Assembly (NCBI GenBank): GCA_029856375.1
Contig: JAHQWX010000105.1
Location: 1 to 6,564, forward strand
Direction: 5' to 3'
Length of the DNA: 6,564 nucleotides
Origin: Promethearchaeia archaeon
Lineage (GTDB): Archaea > Asgardarchaeota > Lokiarchaeia > Sigyniarchaeales > SOKP01
The notes beneath the pieces were generated by a model, which had not been told where the DNA came from, did not search any database, and worked only from the letters and a program-made list of their open reading frames with translations. Shown here piece after piece: positions 1 to 5,813 of this stretch (the first letter of the stretch is position 1; every line of letters starts with the position of its first letter). The position numbers were made by a program, and so were the translations under genes.

Positions 1-1
1 A

Positions 2-331
2 GAAACCAAACTCTATATTCCTCCACTGCGACCAGACGCGCAGCGGGTTTCGCGTCCGCGGCTGATCGAGCGGCTGGATGAGGGACTGCGTCCGGGCTGC
101 AAGCTGACCCTCCTCTCCGCCCCAGCCGGATTTGGCAAGACCACGCTGCTGAGCGAATGGGTCGCCGGCCGCGGGCCGCGTGCGCGGGTCGCCTGGCTCT
201 CGCTGGATGAGGGCGACGACGACGTGGCACGGTTCTGGTCCTATGTCATTGCCGCGTTGCAGACACTAGAGCCGGCAATAGGCCAGACGGCGCTGGGCGC
301 GCTGCAGGCCTCGCAAGCGCAGCCACCCCCG
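2..331 (+). CDS. MalT/LuxR-type ATP-dependent transcriptional activator, internal N-terminal fragment (bacterial, foreign to the rest of the window)
   Basis: Read from base 2, the frame gives about 110 residues that look like the start of a large MalT-like STAND regulator: a TKLYIPPLRP opening, a conserved RPRLIERL segment, a P-loop SAPAGFGKTT at about residues 39-48, then WLSLDEGDDDVARFW and YVIAALQTL, and finally QAQPPPL near residue 111. In full-length relatives (usually 800-1000 residues) this NTPase region is followed by TPR-like repeats and a C-terminal LuxR helix-turn-helix; none of that is present. The 5' end runs off the window. The frame stays open to a stop at 527-529, but beyond about 331 it only reads the antisense of the archaeal gene and no longer resembles the family. 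High GC and bacterial-style codons contrast sharply with the neighbours. Family assignment is firm; the Chloroflexota-like origin is inferred from general resemblance. Confidence 0.8.
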
Positions 332-2151
332 CTGTACGACCTTCCACCGCCTCGACCACCTGTCGGTTTAGGAGCAGGTGCAACGGTATTTACAATGCTC
401 TCTGCAAAGGAGGTAAAGTTTTTCACAATAGTATTCCCTATGTTTTCCATGCTTCTGGCAATTGAATCGCACATCGTATGCATGTTTATATGCTGCATTG
501 GTACTGTTTTCAAAGAGGCCGTTGGATAATAATGTCGATAATACCCTCTGCCCCAATAATAGCGATAATAAAAATAGTGATCGTACCAATAAGGGCGATA
601 ATAATAGTATCTATGAGTTAAGTACCTCTCAGAACGTTTTTCAAACATGTCATCTATGACAATCCAATCGAACTCTTTTTCAATATCTTCCCATTTAATC
701 TCTGTTGGCATATTTTTAATAGTTTCCCAAGCCTCGTTGATCATATAATCATAATAATGGATTGTCGCTTCTAAGTTATACCCTTTCATCTTTCCATGGG
801 TTGCTTTTATTAAATCAACTAATAATTTTTTAAGTTTAATGTCATTTACTTTACCCTCCTCTGCTCCCGACTCGGGTACTGCTTTCAGGAATTTCTTCAG
901 ATAAGTCTTCATCTTCGAAATCCCTTTAGTACTAACGACTTGTAGTTTTAAAGGTTCGATATCGAGAACTTGCAAGTGACCCGAACGAATAAGTCCAAAC
1001 ATTATTAGAAAAATAACCTTATTTAGATCCGTGTTTTTTATAATTGCAGCTTCTACAACGGACAAATCTTTATTTACGCCAACACATTCGATTTTCATGT
1101 CTGGTTTTGAATAAGGTAAACGAATTCTACTAAGGGCTTTATAGATTAGAAATCCAATCATACCAAATCCGGCGATTAAGAATATGAAAAATAAAATAAT
1201 CCAAACGATATCTCCAAATATTCCCCAAAACATCATGAAGAAAATAAATCCAAATATTATGCCAATCCAAATAGCACCGCAAATTGAGCCCGGATAAGTG
1301 CGTTTTCTCGGAGGGTAATATATTTTTTTTGATCTCCATATATAACGACCCACTGCGTAAGAGATCCCTCCCAGTAAGCCAATAAGGCTTATAATTGATA
1401 ATATTACAATTATATTAGATACTACTTGAGGATTTGCAGTCCAAGGTAATTGATAATCGATTGCATCTGCTGGAAAAGAAACTCCGTACATATATTGCTG
1501 CATTGGAGCATTGGATTTAGTCCATCTATATACCAAAGTTTTCAGTCCATCTACAATCTCCTCTCTAAAGTCCGTGTATGGGGTATAATGATATTTTACT
1601 AAGTTTCCTTCTGTGTATCCGGGGGGAAAGTAGATATTCACTTCGAGATACTCGTATCTAGAGGCATAATCGTCGTCGAACCATGTTGGAGAAAATTCAA
1701 CGCTTGCGAGGCTTTGGTTCTCGTAGTCCTGAAATACCATTTGAGGGTTGTTGCCAATCACATAAAGCTGCCCAGACTCGTCCGGATCTATTCTATTAGA
1801 ATCCAACCAAATTTCAACGCCAATAGGGATAACTTCCGAGACTTGTATTCGAGAACTCGCAATATTTTTCCCATTAATTTTTGCTTGTACACTAGTTAAG
1901 TTATAGTGCTGGTTTGGAAATCCAATATCGACTACATCTATCGCGCGAGCTCCAAGATCGCAAGTGAAATTAATGGTATATTCGATCGTAACCGACCCGT
2001 CTATTTCGATGTATACATTAGCTTGCATGTAATCTATTTCGAAGCCATAAGTAGCAGCTCTCACGGGTTTTATATTCGAACCTATAAAAATTAATACGAT
2101 ACTAATTAATGTAAAAAATAATATCTTTCCTTTTCCTTTTATCTTGCTCAC
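241..2151 (-). CDS. DUF2207 family membrane protein with tyrosine-rich segment and Gly/Cys tail, 3' end replaced by foreign sequence
   Basis: This is a predicted membrane protein of unknown function. Numbered from GTG at 2151, it has a basic N-terminus with a hydrophobic signal segment (about 10-24, possible cleavage after VRA near 32). An extracytoplasmic DUF2207-like domain follows (about 33-240), then three membrane helices (about 246-268, 290-312, 315-338). These place the C-terminal half inside, with a DLSVVEAAIIKNTDLNKV region and then a helical part to ~500. Residues 510-542 contain 16 tyrosines. The tail GGRGGGRSYSGGGCAC (from ~598) matches the Gly-rich, alternating Cys/Ala ends common in this family. 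After CAC (~613) the frame reads antisense of the bacterial fragment down to a stop at 241-243, so the last ~23 residues are not native. A TTG three bases upstream is an alternative start, but GTG at 2149-2151 overlaps the upstream gene's TGA (GTGA), the usual coupled arrangement. Confidence 0.8.
   Translation of the reverse strand: MSKIKGKGKILFFTLISIVLIFIGSNIKPVRAATYGFEIDYMQANVYIEIDGSVTIEYTINFTCDLGARAIDVVDIGFPNQHYNLTSVQAKINGKNIASSRIQVSEVIPIGVEIWLDSNRIDPDESGQLYVIGNNPQMVFQDYENQSLASVEFSPTWFDDDYASRYEYLEVNIYFPPGYTEGNLVKYHYTPYTDFREEIVDGLKTLVYRWTKSNAPMQQYMYGVSFPADAIDYQLPWTANPQVVSNIIVILSIISLIGLLGGISYAVGRYIWRSKKIYYPPRKRTYPGSICGAIWIGIIFGFIFFMMFWGIFGDIVWIILFFIFLIAGFGMIGFLIYKALSRIRLPYSKPDMKIECVGVNKDLSVVEAAIIKNTDLNKVIFLIMFGLIRSGHLQVLDIEPLKLQVVSTKGISKMKTYLKKFLKAVPESGAEEGKVNDIKLKKLLVDLIKATHGKMKGYNLEATIHYYDYMINEAWETIKNMPTEIKWEDIEKEFDWIVIDDMFEKRSERYLTHRYYYYRPYWYDHYFYYRYYWGRGYYRHYYPTASLKTVPMQHINMHTMCDSIARSMENIGNTIVKNFTSFAESIVNTVAPAPKPTGGRGGGRSYSGGGCACEACSAPSAVWPIAGSSVCNAAMT
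305..340. other. Composition and gene-content breakpoint, probable assembly chimera
   Basis: GC-rich bacterial regulator sequence on the left meets AT-rich archaeal sequence on the right. On the + strand the regulator motif QAQPPP occupies 314-331. On the minus strand the archaeal DUF2207 tail GGGCAC occupies about 313-330. Both reading frames therefore look native across the same ~20 GC-rich bases, as expected if an assembler joined two genomes through a short shared string. No inverted repeat, target-site duplication, integrase or tRNA is visible here. A real recombination event is possible but has no supporting feature. Confidence 0.7.
526..624 (-). other. Tyrosine-rich low-complexity segment of the DUF2207 protein
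   Basis: Codons here encode residues ~510-542 of the DUF2207 protein, with 16 Tyr in 33 positions interspersed with Arg, His, Trp and Pro (for example RYYYYRPYWY and RYYWGRGYYR). It lies between the cytoplasmic helical part and the Gly/Cys tail. The DNA is correspondingly rich in ATA/ATAATA on the + strand. Such aromatic-plus-arginine composition is typical of sticky or condensate-forming segments; that role is inference only. Confidence 0.75.
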
Positions 2152-2534
2152 CAATTTACTTCATCTTTAGGGATTTTAAGTTCAGCTCCACAATTTTCGC
2201 AAAAGACTTTATCTAGTTTTTTCATATCTCTTGAGATTTCAAGTGGATGATTACATTCCTTGCATACCATTTCTGAAGGCACGAATTTCGTCTCGTCCTT
2301 CTCTTCTTCTTTCCTAATCACTTTAACTACTTGGTATTTTCTCCTTTGAATCACAAGAGATATAATAACAAATAATCCAACAGCAATGCAAATTAATACT
2401 ATTCCAATTAATAAGCGACTGAGATACAAAGTATAATCGACAGACGCTGCGAAAATGAAAACTATACCGAAAAACATTAAGACAATGAATGTTCCATAGT
2501 TTATAATTTTTAGAAAGTTGGAGGATTCACTCAT
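2148..2534 (-). CDS. Small two-TM membrane protein with a C-terminal zinc ribbon
   Basis: A 128-residue protein of unknown function. It has two hydrophobic helices (about 13-31 and 39-62), a short basic/acidic linker (QRRKYQVVKV, then KEEEKDE), and a C-terminal zinc ribbon with CKEC at 91-94 and CENC at 112-115. The C-terminal basic stretch after TM2 suggests the ribbon is cytoplasmic. The reading frame extends 14 codons upstream to an ATG at 2576. I prefer the ATG at 2532-2534 because the upstream stretch covers a TATA-like box at 2556-2564, ~26 bases before this ATG, which would make the transcript leaderless. Its TGA overlaps the GTG start of the DUF2207 gene by four bases, so the two proteins are probably co-translated and may work together in the membrane. 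I do not recognise a named family beyond the zinc ribbon. Confidence 0.75.
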   Translation of the reverse strand: MSESSNFLKIINYGTFIVLMFFGIVFIFAASVDYTLYLSRLLIGIVLICIAVGLFVIISLVIQRRKYQVVKVIRKEEEKDETKFVPSEMVCKECNHPLEISRDMKKLDKVFCENCGAELKIPKDEVNW

Positions 2535-2554
2535 ATTTATTAAATTAAAAAGAA

Positions 2555-2572
2555 GATATATTAAGGTTTTTT
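2555..2572 (-). promoter_or_regulatory. Archaeal-type promoter (BRE/TATA) for the zinc-ribbon/DUF2207 operon
   Basis: On the minus strand AAAAAACC is followed by TTAATATAT (2556-2564). The box centre is about 26 bases upstream of the ATG at 2534, so transcription would begin at or within a couple of bases of the start codon. No Shine-Dalgarno-like sequence precedes the ATG. The AT-rich background limits certainty. Confidence 0.5.
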
Positions 2573-2576
2573 CCAA

Positions 2577-2590
2577 CGAAAATATATATA
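2577..2590 (+). promoter_or_regulatory. Archaeal-type promoter (BRE/TATA) for the sirtuin gene
   Basis: CGAAAA followed by TATATATA (2583-2590). The box centre is about 28 bases upstream of the ATG at 2615, predicting a start site at about -3 to 0 and thus an essentially leaderless mRNA. It sits back to back with the minus-strand TATA box, with centres about 27 bases apart, so the two divergent promoters share one compact control region and TBP/TFB binding at one could affect the other. Confidence 0.55.
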
Positions 2591-2614
2591 GGACATTTAA
2601 GCGTTAGATCAAAT

Positions 2615-3376
2615 ATGGATTTAGAAGAAAAAATCGAATTAGCTGCTAAGTGGATTGCAGAAAACGAAAAAATAGTAGTCTTTACTGGGGCGGGTATTAG
2701 CACGGAATCCGGTTTACCGGATTTTCGAGGTCCAGATGGCGTCTGGACGAGACGAGATAAAGGATTGCCTCCACCAAAGGGCCCTAGAGATTGGAGTTCG
2801 GTCGATCCAAATCGCGCCCATATGGCGGTTGTTGAACTACAAAATATAAACAAGTTAAAATTTCTTATTAGCCAAAATGTAGACAATTTACATCTGAAGT
2901 CTGGAATAAAATCCGAATTACTTGCCGAATTACACGGCAATACGATACTAATGAAATGCCTCAAATGCGGTGTGAAAATGACGTTTGAAGAAGCTGGTTG
3001 GGACAAGAAAAAGTGGGGACCCGGCTATAGAACTTCTCGCGTACATAAGGATCAACCGTCTTGCCCAGAATGTGGTGGGAGAATAATGAGTTCAATCGTG
3101 AACTTTGGAGATCCATTACCAGAAGAAGATTTATATAAGTCAATTCAACACTCGAACGATTGCGATGTTTTCCTCGTTATTGGAAGCTCGCTGACGGTTA
3201 CTCCAGCTGCGAATATGCCAGGTTACGCATTAAAAAGTGGGGCTAAATTGATAATTATCAATAAACAAGAGACGCCATACGATGATTTGGCTCACATTAA
3301 AATAGAAGAAGGTGCGGGGGATGTTATGAGTGCGATACTAAAAAAAGTAAAAGAACTCATGGGAATTGAGTCGTAA
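2615..3376 (+). CDS. Sir2-family NAD+-dependent protein deacylase, SIRT6/7-like
   Basis: Sirtuins remove acyl groups from lysines using NAD+, giving nicotinamide and O-acyl-ADP-ribose; some also ADP-ribosylate. This 253-residue protein is a complete stand-alone catalytic core. It shows GAGIS (25-29), GLPDFRGPDGVWT (33-45), QNVDNLH (87-93), the catalytic His in ELHGN (His107), a zinc site with CLKC (115-118) and CPEC (150-153), GDPLPE (165-170), GSSL (190-193) and a final NAD-binding strand IIIN near 213-216. FRGPxGVWT, the GL-P stretch after it, AHMAVVEL and AANMP are features of the SIRT6/7 branch rather than of the common bacterial CobB type. The usual Gly of QNVDG is Asn91. The ATG at 2615 lies ~28 bases after a TATA box. 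The gene converges on the PINA gene with 7 bases between stops. Substrate is unknown; chromatin or DNA-repair proteins are plausible by analogy only. Confidence 0.92.
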   Translation: MDLEEKIELAAKWIAENEKIVVFTGAGISTESGLPDFRGPDGVWTRRDKGLPPPKGPRDWSSVDPNRAHMAVVELQNINKLKFLISQNVDNLHLKSGIKSELLAELHGNTILMKCLKCGVKMTFEEAGWDKKKWGPGYRTSRVHKDQPSCPECGGRIMSSIVNFGDPLPEEDLYKSIQHSNDCDVFLVIGSSLTVTPAANMPGYALKSGAKLIIINKQETPYDDLAHIKIEEGAGDVMSAILKKVKELMGIES

Positions 3377-3383
3377 TCCAACT

Positions 3384-5024
3384 TTATTTAAGGCGAGCAA
3401 ATACTTTTTTCCCCATATCGAGCTCGTCGAGTAACTCTTGCGCTTCTCTATTGTCTAAAGAGATAGTAATATCTCCTTTTCTACTGAAACATCCCGTAAA
3501 AACTACTCTCGAACCGGAATAAATTTCTACGTTCTTACCAGAGAAAATTGGATCCGCAGAAATGATTATGTCATTTTTTCGCGTTTCTAAATCGATTGGA
3601 ATACGCTCTTTCTTTTTACCCCTTTTCCCGCTCTTAGCTCTATAATACATTTCGTCTCCATGTTTAGATACTGGATTTATGACAATGTCTTGGCCAAAAG
3701 AGTAAATTTCAAACATCAGTCGGTTTGACATATATTCTTTCACATCTACCACCGGCCTCGCTAAGTCCCTATCCCTAAACCCAGTCGGCACCTTTACGGT
3801 CATCTTCACAGTGAGAACAGTCGAAATATTACCTCCTTTAATGAATATAATTGTGTCAATAATTGAAGGTAGCATACCAAGTTCAATTCGACCAATAAAT
3901 CGTTGAATTGCGTCGATAGCAGACGACGAATGAACAACGCCCACCATTCCTACACCACTTAATCGAAAATCAGAATAGATCTTGAAGTCATCAGTTGTTC
4001 GAACCTCGTCGAAAATCGTATAATCTGGCCTTGCTAATAGCAAAACATCGGCTGAATTCTCTAAACTGCCTTCCAATTTGGCGTATTGAGTAATCTCCTT
4101 GCTGACTTGTAAATCTCTAACGCTTTCTAAAGTCTTTATGATTTTGCTTTGTTTTAAATAGTGGTTTGCTAAAGCAGCTGCAAATGTACTTTTTCCCGCA
4201 CCAGGAGACCCACAAATTAAAATTCCTTCAGCATTTCGAAGCCTTTTCGTTAATCTTGCATCTAGGTTGTAATCTTCAATCTCTTTTTTAACGAGGGGCT
4301 TCACTGCGGTAATTTCTACATCGTTAGAGAAAGGTGGCCGCGTAATTACAATTCTAAATTCTCTTAATTGGGCAACGATCGCCCCTTTTTTTTCAATTTC
4401 AATAAATGAGTGTTCGTCAGCTCTCACTGCTTCAATGATCTCAATTGCAATATCTTCTATTAAGCGCGAAGACAATTCTTCTTCGCTTATTTTTGATAAA
4501 TACCAATTTCCTGGACTTCCCTTCTTAGCGTAAGGAGGGACCTTTCTTTTCAGATGCACAGACATAGTTTCGCGGTCGAAGTAATCAAATAATTTAATAT
4601 GTGGTATTGCTGCTTTTTTCTTTTCAATTTTCCCCTTAATTAAAATAGCATTTAGCCCCTCAAATATTCCCATACTATATTGAACTCGATCTCCCGTTAT
4701 TAGGGTCGCGTCGTTTTCAAGGGCGTCTTCTCTAATAAGAGCATCTAATTCTCCACCATAGTTGAGTTGAATTTGCTCCAATGAAGGTCGCTTCCCAACT
4801 ATTTTTAAGTTAATTTTTCCTTGAGTATGATATTCTCTTAGAGTTTTCAACACATCTAAACCCGCTTTTCCAATAACTTTGCCAATATTTGCTTGATATT
4901 CAATTTCTGAGGCGACAATTTTCGAAATTAATATTGTAGGCTTAGTACCAAACTCTTCTTCGTCAATTAATTCTAAAATCTTGCCGTTTAAAATTACTGA
5001 TGTATCAAAAATAAACTGTTCCAT
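3384..5024 (-). CDS. PIN-domain/PilT-like ATPase (PINA family)
   Basis: A 546-residue archaeal PIN-plus-ATPase protein. The family member from Sulfolobus, PINA, is a hexameric DNA translocase that promotes Holliday-junction branch migration and interacts with the resolvase Hjc and helicase Hjm. Here the PIN domain (about 1-135) begins FIFDTSVILNG and keeps acidic residues Asp7, Glu40, Asp94 and Asp112. The PilT/VirB11-like ATPase (about 170-410) has Walker A CGSPGAGKSTFA (271-282), Walker B DYTIFDE (334-340) and a GVVHSSSAIDAIQRFIGR segment (362-379). Many homologues then carry a KH domain with a GXXG loop; I do not see one, only a lysine-rich linker SGKRGKKKER (465-474). A terminal beta-rich domain with GSRVVFTGCFSRKGDITI (504-521) is present. 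It follows the endA-like gene by 17 bases. A type IV pilus motor role is unlikely because of the PIN domain and absence of pilus genes. Confidence 0.88.
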   Translation of the reverse strand: MEQFIFDTSVILNGKILELIDEEEFGTKPTILISKIVASEIEYQANIGKVIGKAGLDVLKTLREYHTQGKINLKIVGKRPSLEQIQLNYGGELDALIREDALENDATLITGDRVQYSMGIFEGLNAILIKGKIEKKKAAIPHIKLFDYFDRETMSVHLKRKVPPYAKKGSPGNWYLSKISEEELSSRLIEDIAIEIIEAVRADEHSFIEIEKKGAIVAQLREFRIVITRPPFSNDVEITAVKPLVKKEIEDYNLDARLTKRLRNAEGILICGSPGAGKSTFAAALANHYLKQSKIIKTLESVRDLQVSKEITQYAKLEGSLENSADVLLLARPDYTIFDEVRTTDDFKIYSDFRLSGVGMVGVVHSSSAIDAIQRFIGRIELGMLPSIIDTIIFIKGGNISTVLTVKMTVKVPTGFRDRDLARPVVDVKEYMSNRLMFEIYSFGQDIVINPVSKHGDEMYYRAKSGKRGKKKERIPIDLETRKNDIIISADPIFSGKNVEIYSGSRVVFTGCFSRKGDITISLDNREAQELLDELDMGKKVFARLK

Positions 5025-5040
5025 TTTTCTAATTTTAATT

Positions 5041-5052
5041 TTTATATATTAA
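5041..5052 (-). promoter_or_regulatory. Possible internal TATA box for the PINA gene
   Basis: TTAATATATAAA on the minus strand overlaps the last codons of the endA-like gene, with its centre about 23 bases before the PINA ATG at 5024. Spacing resembles the other promoters here and could give a separate leaderless PINA transcript. The short AT-rich gap makes a chance match quite possible. Confidence 0.3.
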
Positions 5053-5698
5053 TTTCTTCTGGAGCGAATTTTTTTACGAAATAATAAATGGGTTTGCTTA
5101 ATCTATCAACTGCCGCTATTACCAATTCCTTTCTGTCGTTCATGGCCGTCCTAGTAATCAAATCTAATTCAGCTAGATTAATCGGAGTACCTTCAAAAAT
5201 GGGATAAATTAAATACTTCGCAAATTCCTTTCGAAAGTCTGCGCCTCTTTTAAACACTCTGAATTCAAATCCTTCTCCGAAGCCAGATCTAACATAATAG
5301 CCTCTCTTTCTTAAATCATTATAAACCGCATATTTCTGCCACAAATTGCTATCCCATTTTGAGAAATAAATCAATAATTCTTCGAACGAAAACAAATTAT
5401 CTCGTATTTTATCGTAGATTTCTTGATTAATTGTATTCGTAATTTCATAATCGCCAAATTTGTTCTCGTCCTTAACGACGAAGATTCTATCTCGTTCGTG
5501 TAGAAGAAGAGCTTCAATTGGTAAAAGTTCTAAAATTTGTTTTTCACCATCTGTTTCTCTCGTTCCAATGTAGGACGATTCGTAGAATTCGTTGATTCCC
5601 TCCATATCCTCAACAATGGCTTTATTATCTTTCAGAACGGCTCTGAATCGTTTCTTTTCTTTATTTCTATTTTCTATTCTTTTTTGAATTTCGTTCAT
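5042..5698 (-). CDS. tRNA-splicing endonuclease (EndA) family protein, probable non-catalytic structural subunit
   Basis: Archaeal EndA cuts introns from pre-tRNA at bulge-helix-bulge sites using a Tyr-His-Lys triad. This 218-residue protein has both family domains. The N-terminal domain (about 17-76) contains YESSYIGTRE and LELLPIEALLLHERDRIFVV. The C-terminal domain (about 105-212) has YNDLRKRGYYVRSGFGEGF, EFRVFKRG, FAKYLIYPI and NDRKELVIAAVD. Against known EndA sequences, the catalytic Tyr of the FRVY motif is Phe149 and the His that precedes the S-x-Y-L segment is Phe159, while Lys190 is kept. With two of three residues gone, it should not cleave RNA alone and may be the structural partner in a heterotetramer with a separate catalytic subunit, which is not in this window. 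Start at 5696-5698: an in-frame stop lies upstream with no other ATG between. It leads a likely operon with PINA. Confidence 0.82.
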   Translation of the reverse strand: MNEIQKRIENRNKEKKRFRAVLKDNKAIVEDMEGINEFYESSYIGTRETDGEKQILELLPIEALLLHERDRIFVVKDENKFGDYEITNTINQEIYDKIRDNLFSFEELLIYFSKWDSNLWQKYAVYNDLRKRGYYVRSGFGEGFEFRVFKRGADFRKEFAKYLIYPIFEGTPINLAELDLITRTAMNDRKELVIAAVDRLSKPIYYFVKKFAPEEINI

Positions 5699-5782
5699 GT
5701 GGTCGAAGAATTTAGTAATGCAACATTCATAATCTTTAATTAATTAAATAAATTGGAAATAGTAAAACTTTTCCTTTTATTG

Positions 5783-5791
5783 TTATACTAT
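5783..5791 (+). promoter_or_regulatory. Probable TATA box for the hydrogenase maturation protease gene
   Basis: TTATACTAT is centred about 27 bases upstream of the ATG at 5814, the same geometry as the sirtuin and zinc-ribbon promoters, again predicting a leaderless message. The 115-base gap to the divergent endA-like gene also holds an AT-rich run at 5736-5752 that could serve the minus strand, but its spacing to the ATG at 5698 is longer and less convincing. Confidence 0.42.
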
Positions 5792-5813
5792 CGATGAAAA
5801 CTTAAAATTAACG

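Noticed and set aside
2..529. Bacterial regulator acquired by the archaeon, or a real fusion gene
   Set aside because: The regulator is cut mid-domain, family similarity stops at ~331, and the join coincides with an abrupt change in base composition and no mobile-element signs.
368..659. Open frames around the tyrosine-rich region on both strands
   Set aside because: They arise from the repetitive TAT/ATA codons of the DUF2207 gene, show no domains and lack promoter support.
2535..2576. N-terminal extension of the zinc-ribbon protein from an ATG at 2576
   Set aside because: It would place the promoter-like TATA box inside the coding region; the ATG at 2534 has the matching leaderless spacing.
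2545..3006. Long minus-strand open frame opposite the sirtuin
   Set aside because: It is the antisense shadow of a well-conserved gene and its translation shows no recognisable motif.
2615..3376. Sir2 as part of a phage-defence system (such as Thoeris-like, DSR or Argonaute-associated)
   Set aside because: It is a complete stand-alone zinc-containing deacylase core of normal length, without fused or adjacent defence domains.
3384..5024. Type IV pilus or secretion motor, or VapC toxin
   Set aside because: The PIN domain fused to the ATPase fits PINA; there are no pilin, platform-protein or antitoxin genes nearby.
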